A stretch of 64,000 nucleotides of DNA, from contig NC_081336.1 in assembly GCF_022539665.2 (NCBI RefSeq), positions 3,488,221 to 3,552,220 of the forward strand, written 5' to 3'. The notes beneath the pieces are model-generated. The model worked only from the letters and a program-made list of their open reading frames with translations. It was not told the origin of the DNA and made no database searches. Shown one piece after another: positions 38,201-50,500 of this stretch. The stretch is from Daphnia carinata (Eukaryota > Arthropoda > Branchiopoda > Diplostraca > Daphniidae). The position numbers and the translations under genes are program-made. Positions within the stretch are counted from its first letter, which is position 1. Every line of letters begins with the position of its first letter.

Positions 38201-41200
38201 GAAAATTCTCCTTTTCGTTTAGTTGATTTCTACTGATGCGAACTGACCGAGGATATAAAAACGCTGATGGTATTTAAAAAACAAAAGGACGTTACGGTCC
38301 GTCAGTCTGCGCTAACGATTTATTTTTATTAGGTTTTTTTTTTTTTATTTTAACAGACATTCGAGAAAACGAAGGACTTGACATTTTTCGAGTATATAGT
38401 CAAACGTATTACAGTGCGACTGGAAGGGAACAACATCATCGCTGGGTGGAACAGTAAAAATCTCGAAAAGATAACACGAGAGAAAAACACGGTAGTGGGT
38501 GGAGTTGAATGTTTTGAAGAAAATGCCAGTGGTATAATTGACATCAAACGGCAATTGATGGACAACATTAAAAGCCACAGCTCTATGGTATATAGTTGCC
38601 GCGCTATATAGGTCTATAATATCTATATAAAGTCACACACGAAACACAAACAGAGAGGCAGTCCTGCCTTTGGCCAGTTTGTTTTATAGAGGCAAAACAT
38701 CAGTCGTTGCGAAAGGACATCATAAATTTATTTGTGTATTCATGTAGAATGTGATGTGCCTTTTACTGCGGTCATTGAAATAGAAGAAAAAAACCTTACA
38801 AAACAATAACCCGAGAGAGAGAGAGAGAGAGAGAGAAAAGACCCTCGGACATTTCAAGAGAATGGAAGAAAGATAGGAGGACGTGTTTGATTGCAAGATA
38901 TGGTCCAAGGTGGAAAAAGAGCCGAAATGAATCAAAGAGAGCGTCGTGTCCGAGTGTGTCACAAACTATCTGAGGGGGCTACAAGACACACCTGAGTTTG
39001 TTTCTTCTCTTTTCTTTCGTAAAGAAAAAAAAAGTCCAAACAGATGGCTATAAGACTGTACAGTCTCTCTCTCTCTCTCGTTCTCTGTATCTGATCTCAG
39101 CATCTTGATATTATATATATACGCTATTTCTTCAACGTCTTGTGTATATATATATAAATATATATATATAAAGAAGTGGAATAGAAGGGACGACATAAGC
39201 GAAGCAAAGTCTAAGAACAGAGAAAAAGAGAAGAGAGATGTGTCGACTGGGAGGTTGAGCCCGTGTTTACAACGATAGTCACGGGCAGGTCACAAATATC
39301 ACCGGCTTATCTCTCTCTTTCTCTTTTCTCTCTTTGGCTCTGACATGTCGACGTCTCCCCATACTTCTCTCTCTCTCTCTCTCTCTTTTCTTTTCCCCTA
39401 AACTTTATTTTTTTTTATTCTTCTTCTTCTTCTTCTTATACATAACCCAAAAAAGTTGATGCAACTAAAATAGAATCTATTCGCTTATTGCCATTTGTTT
39501 CATCATTGATGCAAATGAACGTCTTCCCTTTAAAACCAAAAGAAAAAAAAATACGAAGTAAAAGTGTACACCGTAATGAGCTTTGTTTTGTTTTTTAAAG
39601 AAAATGTTCGTATTATACAAAGACGGGGGTTAGTAGCAGCGTGTATGATATACAACTGGACAGCTATGTGCGCAACGGCAGCTACTAACTATTATAGGAG
39701 CGGCAAAAAGGAGCGGCGGGATTAGTTGTCGATATTTAAGTGACTGGTCGAGCGGTTGGGGGGACCCGGCAGGAGACTTCGGCATTACGTCGGAGTTTTT
39801 TCGTTTCTTTTTTTTTTTTTCCTACGAAAAGAGAAAGAAAACTATAAGGAGAAACCCGCTGCGTTTTGTTTTTTAAAGGGGGGGCGACTTCTTTTTTTTT
39901 CGGGGTGGTGTTTGGCTGACAAGTTTACGGCGTGGCTGCCGTTGGCTGCTGCCCCCGCACCTCTTGTCAGTTTCTGTCTGCTTCTCTTTCTTCACCGATG
40001 TGTAGAACAAACTCGGCCACCCAATGAATATTTCATTCCTCTTCACTATTTTACTGCGCAGCAACACACACGTAGCGCTCTGTGTGCGTGTGTGTGTGTG
40101 TTGGAAATATTTTAGCCATGGCGCTCTCCCGCTATTGCTTTACGTTAAGGAAAAGACATGTAAGAGTTTGATTCGATCAAAATAAGACGAACAACAATTA
40201 ATTAAAGTTTCTTTTTTTGTGTGTGTGTGTGTGGGATTTTTTTAATGGGCCGTTAGAATTTGAGGAAGACCTCCTGTCGTTTTTTACAGACCCAAAGAGG
40301 GCGAGGGAAAAGCAATAATAATTTTGGAAAGAAACATTAGAAACATCGATGATTCTAGTTTTGAAAAAAAAAGGAGGGCACGTGAGCGTGATTGGTTCTT
40401 CGTATCGATGATCCATCCGGTGAATCGTCCCCCTTTTTATTTTCTTTAAAAAAATATTCAACTCTGTTTCACGACATTCCTTCTCAGTAAGAAGCAAAAG
40501 ACAGCTGACAGTGCGGAAGAACGGCCACACATTTTTTCGCTATTTAAGAAGAAGAAAAAGAAAGGGGTTTTATCAAATAAATAGCTTGCATACCGTTACT
40601 CCGGTGAATACAATCAACGAATGGGACATATGTACACAAAGGGAATAAATAAGAAAGATTCGTATAAATATCGTTTGCATTGCTATATAATAAGTCTTTA
40701 TATACGACTTGTATATTTCTTTTCAGAATGTTATATACACTGGCATCTCATCATCACCATCTTCTTTCCTTGGCACAGCTCGCAGGCCTCTTTCGACGAA
40801 TATAAATACACCGAACGTGTTTGAGATAATGAACCGAGCGCTGTGTGTGCGCGGAATCGGGAACGGTCAGAAAAAAAGAAAAAAAAAAGAAAAGGGGAAC
40901 CACCACTGCCAGGAAGAAATCAACCAGCCATAGAGCTGGATGGAAGCATGTCCTTAAAAGAGATGGAATTAAAAAAAGAAAAAAAAAAAAAAAGGAAAAA
41001 AATTTTAAACTGCAGGGGGTCCCTTCACTTTAATATTCTTGGTCCAACCCCCCCGCTGTCTTTTTTTTTTTCGAAAAAAAAAGTCTCATAGCTAAAAGAA
41101 AAAACAGGTACAAGATTTGGAAACGATGGGGGGAAGAAAAAGAGAGAGGAAAGAAAAAAAATAACATGGAACATTATGCATCGCTTCTTTCTTATATTAA

Positions 41201-42962
41201 ACATTATGCATTATATGTATATATATATATACGTTTGATATTATACTGTGTTGTAAGAAGAGGTCGTTGATGCCACTCGAACGCACGTAGATGCACGTAT
41301 AAAAAAAATGAAACAGGAACAACAAAAAGAGGAAAGTGTATAAGCGAATCAATGTCTTTATGAAAATGCGATTAAACAACAACAACAACAAAGAACATTT
41401 GTTGGAAAAACAGTAGGTTTTTTTTTTACAGGTAAAAAATAATAATGTATGTGAGACATAAATTGTGTCATTTTCTCGGAAATAAAATCGCAATAAAACG
41501 AGAGTTTTAAATACCATAACAAACTGAGAAAGCTTCCCTTTCTGTTTGTTGTTTAAGTGCCTTTCTTTTGTTTATTTTATTTTTTCTATGGTCTTTAATG
41601 TCTTGGAAAACAATTCGTTACAGAGTTCGAGTTTCCCTTGACTTTTGCACATTGCAGCGCTACATCATTCGTTAATTACGACTCATTAGTCTGTAGCCTG
41701 AGTTCACCGCTAAAAGTACACAGCACAAGAACGTTAAAAGACGTTGACAAAAAGGCAAGAAAAAAGTTCACGCAAAACCAATGAATCTAAGTTTTTTTTT
41801 CTTCAGGTTCACACAGGGAGAGCAGCCAGTTTCCTCTCTCTCTCCTATAGTTCAACTCAATTGTCTTTTGACACGGCTGGCTCCGTGATTATATTGTCCT
41901 ATTAAACGGGCCTGTCTCATTTTTCTTGAACCAGGTAGAGTTCTATATCCTGTTTATCTAAATGATCTCTGTCTAACCGATTAGCTAAATAACTGCTAGC
42001 TTTCAACTGATTGTATACAACAATGGAACGTGAAAAACAGAGCGTGTGAGTTTTGGTTTCACATCTTGACGCGGGACGCAGTTTCACGCAGGACAAGGGT
42101 ATGTTCATATTGATTGCATTCTTTTATTTTGGAGGGGCTTTATTGCATAACGAAAGGCTGATCAAACCAGAGGTTTCAAAATGCAAAAAAGAAATGCAGT
42201 TTCCCGCTGTGCAAACGATCGCATTACCTTATGCAATCGCCTTGCAGGGAGATGCTGACGTTCTTCTCAATTTGAATTGAAATACCAAGTGGATCTCTAG
42301 CATATCCTCCGTTTTTCAATTTCTTTCTTTTGAAATTTCAACACGTTTTTAATTAAAATTTTCCGTTGGCATTTCTGTTTTCCTTGGCTACACGTTGCGT
42401 GAAAGGCAAACGCCTCTCGCAGTCCAATAACAAGCAAGGATATATAGGCTGCACATAAATGTATCCCACCAACTTGTTTTTTTTAGGTTAATTGCTATTT
42501 CATATGTTCTTCGTTGTACATATATATATAGGCCTAGTTCATCGTAAATGCCGGACTTTGTTTTTCTTTCCCCACGCTACACGACAGGGGAGCGGAAAAA
42601 AGAAGCGGAAGGGTCCAGTTGACGACCGTTTCCCCTTCTTGTCTTTTTTTTTTTTTTACTGTTGTTATTGCACCGTTTCATGGCTGACTTCCTAGAAAAC
42701 TAATTCTATTAATTCAACAGCGTATTTTTGAAGACAAATTTTATTTTTTCAATTTTTTATTGCCATCAAATAATAAGGGATCAGATCGATGGCCAGTCCT
42801 TTTGGCAGAACTGGGTGCTGCATTTGAATCACGATGATATAACCCCCCCATAAAAAAATACACACATCGTTCGATGTAATGAAACGAATGTATAAAAACA
42901 GCATTAGCAAACAGAGAAAGTGTAATCCAACCAATTAAGGAGGCTCTGCTTTTTATAGACGG

Positions 42963-42963
<1 letters not shown>

Positions 42964-42994
<31 letters not shown>
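42964..42994 (+). repeat. G31 homopolymer
   Basis: 31 consecutive G, the longest homopolymer I noticed in the window. It could form a G-quadruplex on the + strand, and its length is likely unstable or imprecisely assembled. Confidence 0.9.
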
Positions 42995-42996
<2 letters not shown>

Positions 42997-43749
42997 GTTC
43001 TATGTTCCTCGGTCGTGTGTTTTGTACGAATCGCAACTCCTCAAACGAAACGTACACAACGACCTTTATAAGGGGACTATAGAAAAAGAAAAAAAACGAG
43101 GAAAAAGGAAGTCATCAGAAGATCCTTCGAAAGTCCGAATAGATCCCGAAAGCAAAAGGCTCTTCTTCCTCTTCTGGTTTTGTCTTATATCCTCGAAGGC
43201 CTGCTGTTGGCATTGCGGAGCGATTACAGACGTATTTATAAGTCCAGACCGGCAATAACCATTAAGAAACAAGATGGATAGTCGTGTGCTTAAATGCCCT
43301 TTTAATACGTAGATGGTCTATACGTTTTTTTTTCTTCTTCTATGATAGTGCGAGAGGCATAGCTATTTCTTTTTTAAGGGTCCCATGTATCTTGATGCGT
43401 TGTAACGATCCCAGTTGATTCACAATGTTCGTTTCGATTTGTATGAAAAAATTACTTCGGATATTAAAAAGCCGTTGTGTAGCAGTTCAATGATAGTGTA
43501 ACGATCTAAATTGATAACTGCGATGGACTTTCAATGGGAGGGGAAAATGAATCCACCTTTAGGGTGATTTTCACTTGATCAATAATAGTGTTTTTTTTTT
43601 GCGGTTTGAGATAACATGAGGTGGCACCATGTGAAACAAAAAAAAAAGATTCCAGATAAAAATTTGAGAATGTAGTCAACTGTTTAAAAGCGTCTCTTGC
43701 GCGTCGTGCGGTTATTTTAGTTTTATACCGTTAACTCCATTTCGCAAGC

Positions 43750-44540
43750 CAAGTGGTTTCGAGCAAAACAACTTTGAATTCGAATAACTCAAAATCGGTA
43801 AAACCCACGTCAAAATAATGTCAATTTTCGTGATTCTCGTTCGATTTCGAATCGGAATCATGTATTTTTAATCAAATATAGAATTTTGTGAAAAATGAAA
43901 AAGTGGGAAGGCTATAGCCTTCTCACTTTTGTCAAAATCGGCCAAAATACGAAATCTCTTGGAAATCGTTCAAAATTGCACACAATACTCGAAATTTAAC
44001 GCTGATTCCGAAAATCTGGTTTGCTTTCTCGTCAAATCATCGGTTATTAAAATATTCAGAATAATTGCTCTGTAGCATCCTACCGCTGTTGCGTGCTGGC
44101 GCTTAATCCTTTTAAAATATTCATTTCAAAAAGTTAAATTCCCACGTAAGAACGAAGACATTATTTGTAATCCACGTTCAATTTCAAATGTAAATCATGT
44201 ATTTTAATTTTTATACCTAGACTTTTGGAAAAAAAATTCGTTTTTTTGAAAAAGCCGGGTTTATTTTGTCGGGCTTAGTTTTGAAACCCGAATTTTTGTG
44301 CAAAGGTTGGGCTTCAAATTTTTCTTCAATAAAGACAATTATATAATCAAAACTAAACGCCAATTCTGCGTAAAATACTAGTTTTCTCGTTAGTTATACA
44401 GTTTTTTTTTTATCGAACGATCAAAGTGGTTTTGACTGCAACTACTTTGAATTTGAATAACTCAAAAACTACAAGCTCCACGTAAAAACAAAACTCATTC
44501 TCGTGATCCTCGCTTGATTTTGAATTTAATTCGTGTATAG
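43750..44540 (+). repeat. Isolated copy of the array repeat (one unit plus about 115 bp)
   Basis: All landmarks occur in the same order: AAGTGGTTT, CGTGATTCTCGTTCGATTT, the palindrome centred at 43914/5 (GTGGG variant), TAGCATCC/GCGC remnants, the second diverged half, and GGGTTTATTTTGTCGGGCTTA. At 44424 the next unit starts (AAGTGGTTTT) and breaks off near 44540. The spacing between the two AAGTGG starts is 673 bp, equal to the array period. It lies 14.5 kb from the array end in the same orientation. Confidence 0.9.
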
Positions 44541-47500
44541 TTAGCTATATGTTTTAATTTGGTGTGGTAGAAAAATTGCGAAAAGTGCTTGGAGTGTGCG
44601 ACTCGTTTCATGAACATCCCGCTGTTTTCCCAGAACCCCCTATTTTTATTTCTCAACATAGCCGTGCGTATACGCAATACATAAGGCTAATAACCGCATC
44701 AACCCTTTCATTAAAGACCACGAGCTCTTTTTAAAAAGCGCACAAAGTGTCTTTCCTTGTGAATAACTGTATAAAAAGCTGTATAAACACGGATTCCCTT
44801 TTGTTCCCGCTATCGTATTATTAAAGATATGGATCTCACCACAATTATGGTAATACATATCCCCTATTTTTACGTGTACAGTACTACAGCGTATTACAAG
44901 AAAATCGAACAAATTGAATAAAAATAAAATCCTCCCTCCCACCCCCTTTTTTTTTCTATGGAAGAATCAATACCATACAGTGCTGCGTGTAGGCCTTCCT
45001 TCCTTCTGATATTGGATATAGTACGTTCACGTTTTGTGCCGCGTTCGGGTCCGAGATTGAAGCCATCACTTTTTTTTCTTGCCTCTCCCTCCTTTCTTTT
45101 TTGCTTTTTTTCTTTCTTTCTCCTTTCCTCTATATTCTGATTCTATTCAAGTCGTTGTGCTATGGCCGGAGCAAAGTGTATATAGCTGTGCTGGCGATTG
45201 AGAAATATATATCAACTGTTGGCTGGCAGCTCGGGTGCAATATCGTTGGCCACGCAAACGGGAGGGGATGAAGAAAAAAAAAAATAGAAGATTTTTATCC
45301 TGTGGTAAAGAAAGAAAAAAAAAGTAAGGGGAAAGTGCTATAGCAAAAATAAAAAAAAGGGGGCCTAGCCATGACTCTTCATTCTCCCAAGTATTTCGTG
45401 AATAACCTTTTCATCCAAACTTGTAGTAGAATATTCTTGTAATTTTGTTGTTTTTTTTTCTCTTATAAAAAAAAAATGTGTGTATATTGAAGCGGCGGCA
45501 ACCGGGTGGTATTACTGGAGGAGAGAATCACGGAGTATTTTTCGTGTGTGTGTGTGTGTGTGTGTGTTGAGGAGCGCGTGAAAAAACCGCCGGGTCGCAC
45601 AGTATGCGGCCTCTATATTTTTTTTTCTTTAACCCTCTGTGCCGCTTTTTTCTTTTTTTTAAGATATACCGCCTTCATTACGGCAGTATAGACGCATGTG
45701 TAATATGTAAATGTATTTTCATCTTGAGCAAGAATGATTTAGAAATTCAAGTTTGAAACACATAGGCCGCATTGCATTCCATTGGGGTTATACACGTCAT
45801 GTTTTTACCTGATTTAACTGTTGAGAATCACATTATTTTTTTTTTAAAGATAAACGTTTGGTTTGTTTAAGGTCGATATCGACAACCCACTTGTAATGAA
45901 TGCCATAAACTTTTTACGTGGGATGGAGGGAATTTTCTTTTTCTGGGTGCTGCCCTTTTGGCTATACAGAGAGAGAGAGAGAGAGAGCCATGTTGGCACT
46001 TGTAATGAAATTAGAGCCGGTACGTAGGATTAACTTGGGACAACAAAAACAGCCGCATAAGTTCTAGTTTAGATTACAGGACACGCATGTTCCTAACCTC
46101 AAGAAAAAAACAAAAACAAACACCCGTAGTTCTTTTCGCATGTAATTTCGAATCGATTCAAACACTGTCCAAAAGGCCTATGAAATAGAAATAATAGGCT
46201 GGTAATAGCATGGCTGCTCGGTTGGAAAGCAGAAATAGACTAAAATATATATACGAGGGGTTTATTGTCTTGTATAGTAGGGTAAGGGATGTTAGAGAAA
46301 ACGATTGTATCAATTGGATCTCAACTTATTTTCTATATACTGGCCTCTATATATCTAGTTTGGGGGGTTGTTCCATGCTGGGATCTGTGTTGTTATATAG
46401 GCATCTCATCGATCTTTGGGACATGTCACTTCCATAGTCCTACCTCACTCTAATCTCGTAGCAGCTCATCTCAAACAAAAGAGCCCGTCCGTCTGTTACA
46501 CTTTGTATCAATGCCACCATTTTAAATGCATGTATTTACTGGGCCGTTCTTAACTCTATACACAAATCCAATCTATGCGTCCTGGAAAAAAAAAGAAAAA
46601 AAAATAAGGAGAAAAGATTAGGAATCGTAAACGCTTGACCTGCAAAAATGACGTGTGGTTATGCAGTCAATCATCGTTGCGACAATTGGCCTTGTCAAAA
46701 CCGACATTTGTATAGCACGTAAAAGAAGACATGTCTAACCGCAATGATTTGTCCAGATGATTATCCAGTTTCAAAAAAAAAAAAAAAAAAGATTTTTATT
46801 GAGGGTCGAATTCCTTGCGCGTCGGCAATCTCATCAATCATTTGACGTTAATCATCTACACATATAGTCTTATACCGAATGATAAGCTGCCGAAAAACCT
46901 GCACTCCCCATCACATACACACACACAAAAGCCTCTCTATACATTTATGTCGATTAAATTAAATACAATATTTTGCTGGCTATGCACACACACACACACA
47001 CAAATTAGATGAAGGCGAGCTCGTCATAAACCAGTCGCTTTGGATTAGTTCTCATTAAGAGATGTGGGACTGAGCACCAACCCACTTGAATAAAAACATC
47101 CTCGCCCTTTTTCTTTTCTTTTTTTTTCGTAGAAGAGTTTCCATCACAACCGACGCGATGTAAGAAGCCGTCGCTTCTAAATTACGTCGGTCCCCATCGC
47201 TTGTGGTGCAACAATGTCGCTCCTATATGCAATAACGTATATCCATCATATATATAACTATACACAGCCAAAAATGCTATATAGAACTATGGGTTATACA
47301 CACACACACAGACGGCCTATATATATAATAATGCCAGGGGCTTGTGTATAGACGCTCAAAGTGCTGGCAAAGAACATTTCATCACTTGACAAGACGCGAA
47401 AAGAAGGGGCGTTGGCGGTATAGCCATCCAATCATTCCAATCCATTTGGAGAATGAAACAATCTCTTGCAGTCTCGCTATTTATACACGATGTATATATA

Positions 47501-50500
47501 TGTGTGTGTGTGTGTGCACCAATATCCCCCTCTTCTCCTACACACATCGCAAAGCTTCGCGTACACACTTTTGTATTATTTATATCAATAATACAGAGGC
47601 TCAGTATCAATGGCAAACAAGAGAACAGTCCAATAGGATGCGACGATACACACACCAATATAAAGATTTATTTTTTATTTATTTTATAAATAAATGTAGA
47701 TACATTCGCTTTGTTTTGCGTCTTGTGCTGCGTGGGCCGGCTGCTGTGAGTCTCCACGATTTCCGGGGTGCTTTATATTTCGTACATTGCCAATCGTTTT
47801 CCATTTTTCAGCAGAAAGAAAGACAACGTTAGCATCTATCGGATTTTCTGTCTCGACTGTATACACACAACAAAATAAAATGTGATATCCTTTTATATAC
47901 TTGTAAAAAGAAATAGAATTATTATTTGCGCCATCCCCCGCTCCACTTATCTACACACACATATATATAGAAGCATTTATCTAAACGAAGAATGACACTT
48001 GCTTCATCTGCGTGAAAGGCGAGGGAGCCGGGCTGTTTCGGTGCTCGGCAGCAATTCAATTAGTGCCGCGGCTCGGCTTCAGCATTCACTCACATTTATT
48101 ATTATTATTATTATTGCGATTAAACATGTATACACATAGAAATAAAATACACTTTATATATATATATATATACTGTATATACTACGACGCTATATACATA
48201 GTAGTACGTTCGTATTTATGACGCGTTTATTGTCTTGCTTTGATACGGAACAAAACAGCTGAGAACGACACAATCTCAAATCGACCTTAAGAAAAAGGAA
48301 TTATAATAAGGAAATCAGACACGCCCTCTTGTTTATAGACGATAGCGTTTGCCCATCTGGAGAATAAAACCTTCTCGATTGTTACAATCGACGGATTACA
48401 GGTGTGTATGCAAATAAAGCATTTGTGCTTATCGGGGTCTTATCAAAAGAACAATGAGCATTTTTTTATAAATAGCTTCTTCCTTTTAATTTTTTTTTTT
48501 TTTTTTTTGCTTGAGTTGGGAAATAAGATGGCCGTCGCATTCTTGCGGGAGCCTATACATGCGCCGTCGTTCGTGCCGGAATGTCAGTTCAGCCGGTATA
48601 ACCGGCAGCCAGGCTGTCTCGTTCGTGAGACGTTAGCTGCTGGTTAAAGAATCGATGACGTCACCGTTGCCCTCACGCGGCCGCCGTCATCGGAAAAACA
48701 TCCGGAAATTAGATTTTGAAATGGATTTAATGTCCATGTGAATATCTGTTGATTTATAAATTTGACTTATGATTGCAGGTCGACCAGTTTCATGAAAAAC
48801 ATGATTAAGAATTTATTTCGAAAAAAAAAAAAAAAACTTTTCTTTGTCGTGCTTGGGTGTGTGTTTGTGTGTGTATAGTCAAACTTTTTGAGAGGCTTTT
48901 GTTTTCATTGGCTGGCTGCAGTCATCTGAACGAATGACATTTCACAAGAACAGGCAGGGGCACGTCACGTGTCGCTTGATTTGAAACATCATCGTAACAC
49001 ATGTCCGATATCAAAAAAGAATGAGAGGATGGAACGGGACAATAGGGCTGAGTTCTACACGGTGACGTTGCAACATTTTCATTCTCCCCTCCCCCTTCTT
49101 CCTTTTCATCATCGACGCTTTTTTTTTCATCACTTTTTTTCTAGCAAGTTGAATATATATCAAACTTGACGCGTATTATCTTAGTATAGCATTGTATAGC
49201 CATTTAATTTAAGGCTATCGTATATGCGCTTACCTAATTAAACTTGTTCGCTTAATTTAATGAAAAACTATAAGTTTGGGGGTTACCTTACGTGATGTCC
49301 AAAAGACAAGAGTAACAAACATTCAAGAGTATAGAGAAATAAACTTTTTAATAGCTTTTAAGTTTGCTGGATTCACTTCTGACGCCATCTGTCGTCTTGG
49401 TCATCAAACGACGTTGACCGACGGTTACGCAGACCATCAAAAATGCCGAAAATGTTTTCTTCCACGTTCTTATTTTGTCACTAACTTTTATTTCGTTTAC
49501 TTGGTTTTCCTGTTGTTTCTCAGCCGCACAAGTGTCCGACGATTATGCATCCAACGGGGACATTCAACCCGAACTACATTTTTTTGCTTGATGATATGCG
49601 AGCAAAACGAACGTGCCTTTCAATAAAATTTAATGTCTAATAAGTGAGCCAGGAAAAAAAACAAAAACAAAGAAAAAATAAACAACGGGGGGATATAATA
49701 AAAATAGAAGGAAGGTAGGAGGAGCCGGACGAGTGACGAGTTTTCCCACTGTACGTATTTATACGATGAGCGTCAGCGTCGTTCATGTAACGAAAAAAGC
49801 TGATTGGCGGGCATCCAAACGAATTATGTGGCCCTGCCGTGTATCTTTTTCTCTCTCGCTCTCTCTGTACGTCTCGTTTCTCTTCCTTTTTTTTATACGT
49901 GTCTGTGTGAAACAGTCCCCTCTCCCCCCAGCAAAAAAAACAGTTTCACACACACACACACACACACCAGTTGTAATAGCACTTTGGATATACACAGAGA
50001 GACGAGCAGCAACTGAAACTACATTAGAACTGCTATATGTTGAGTATATACAGAGCAAGGTGAAAAAAAAGGATAGAGAGAAAGAAAAACAAAAAAAAAA
50101 TACATAGCGTGACTGTAATCAACCCCTTGTGCTTTTTGTTCAGTTCTATATACCGAAGGGTTCCTTGATGATAGCAACAACACCGCGGGACAAACGCGTC
50201 TGAGACGGCAGTTCGAGACAGTAGAGAACAACAAAAAATACAAAGCCAGACACGAGCAGAACACACAAGAAAAAACGAATTACAATTTAAAATAATTGAA
50301 AAGAGAAGGATAACAGAAAAGGATGACGTAGTTTTGAGTCTTGGTGAAATAAGAAAAAAGAAATTTAGGAGAAACAAGAAAAAATGAAGTGTCTGGTTAC
50401 GATGTCGTTCGTAATGATGGCCCTCACAAACAATCATAAGTGTTTGAGCGCCTATACCTACATCCTTCTAAGATAAGTTCATATAATATAAACACGAATT

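Larger units (their letters stand above)
29224..43749. other. Intergenic, no defensible gene
   Basis: This is 14.5 kb of mixed complex and low-complexity sequence with many TATATA and CT/GA runs. Open frames such as 29457-29864 (135 codons) and 30574-30888 (104 codons) have no recognisable domain. They lack convincing splice partners and include CT-repeat translations. Special points (hairpin cluster, TA palindrome, G31) are listed separately. Confidence 0.65.

Noticed and set aside
38378-38611. 77-codon open frame after an ACAG acceptor-like site
   Set aside because: Composition is plausible for coding, but there is no upstream partner exon and no recognisable domain.
49276-49626. 116-codon open frame followed by AATAAA
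   Set aside because: It starts at TTG, not ATG, and the translation shows no motif; the hexamer is common in AT-rich DNA.
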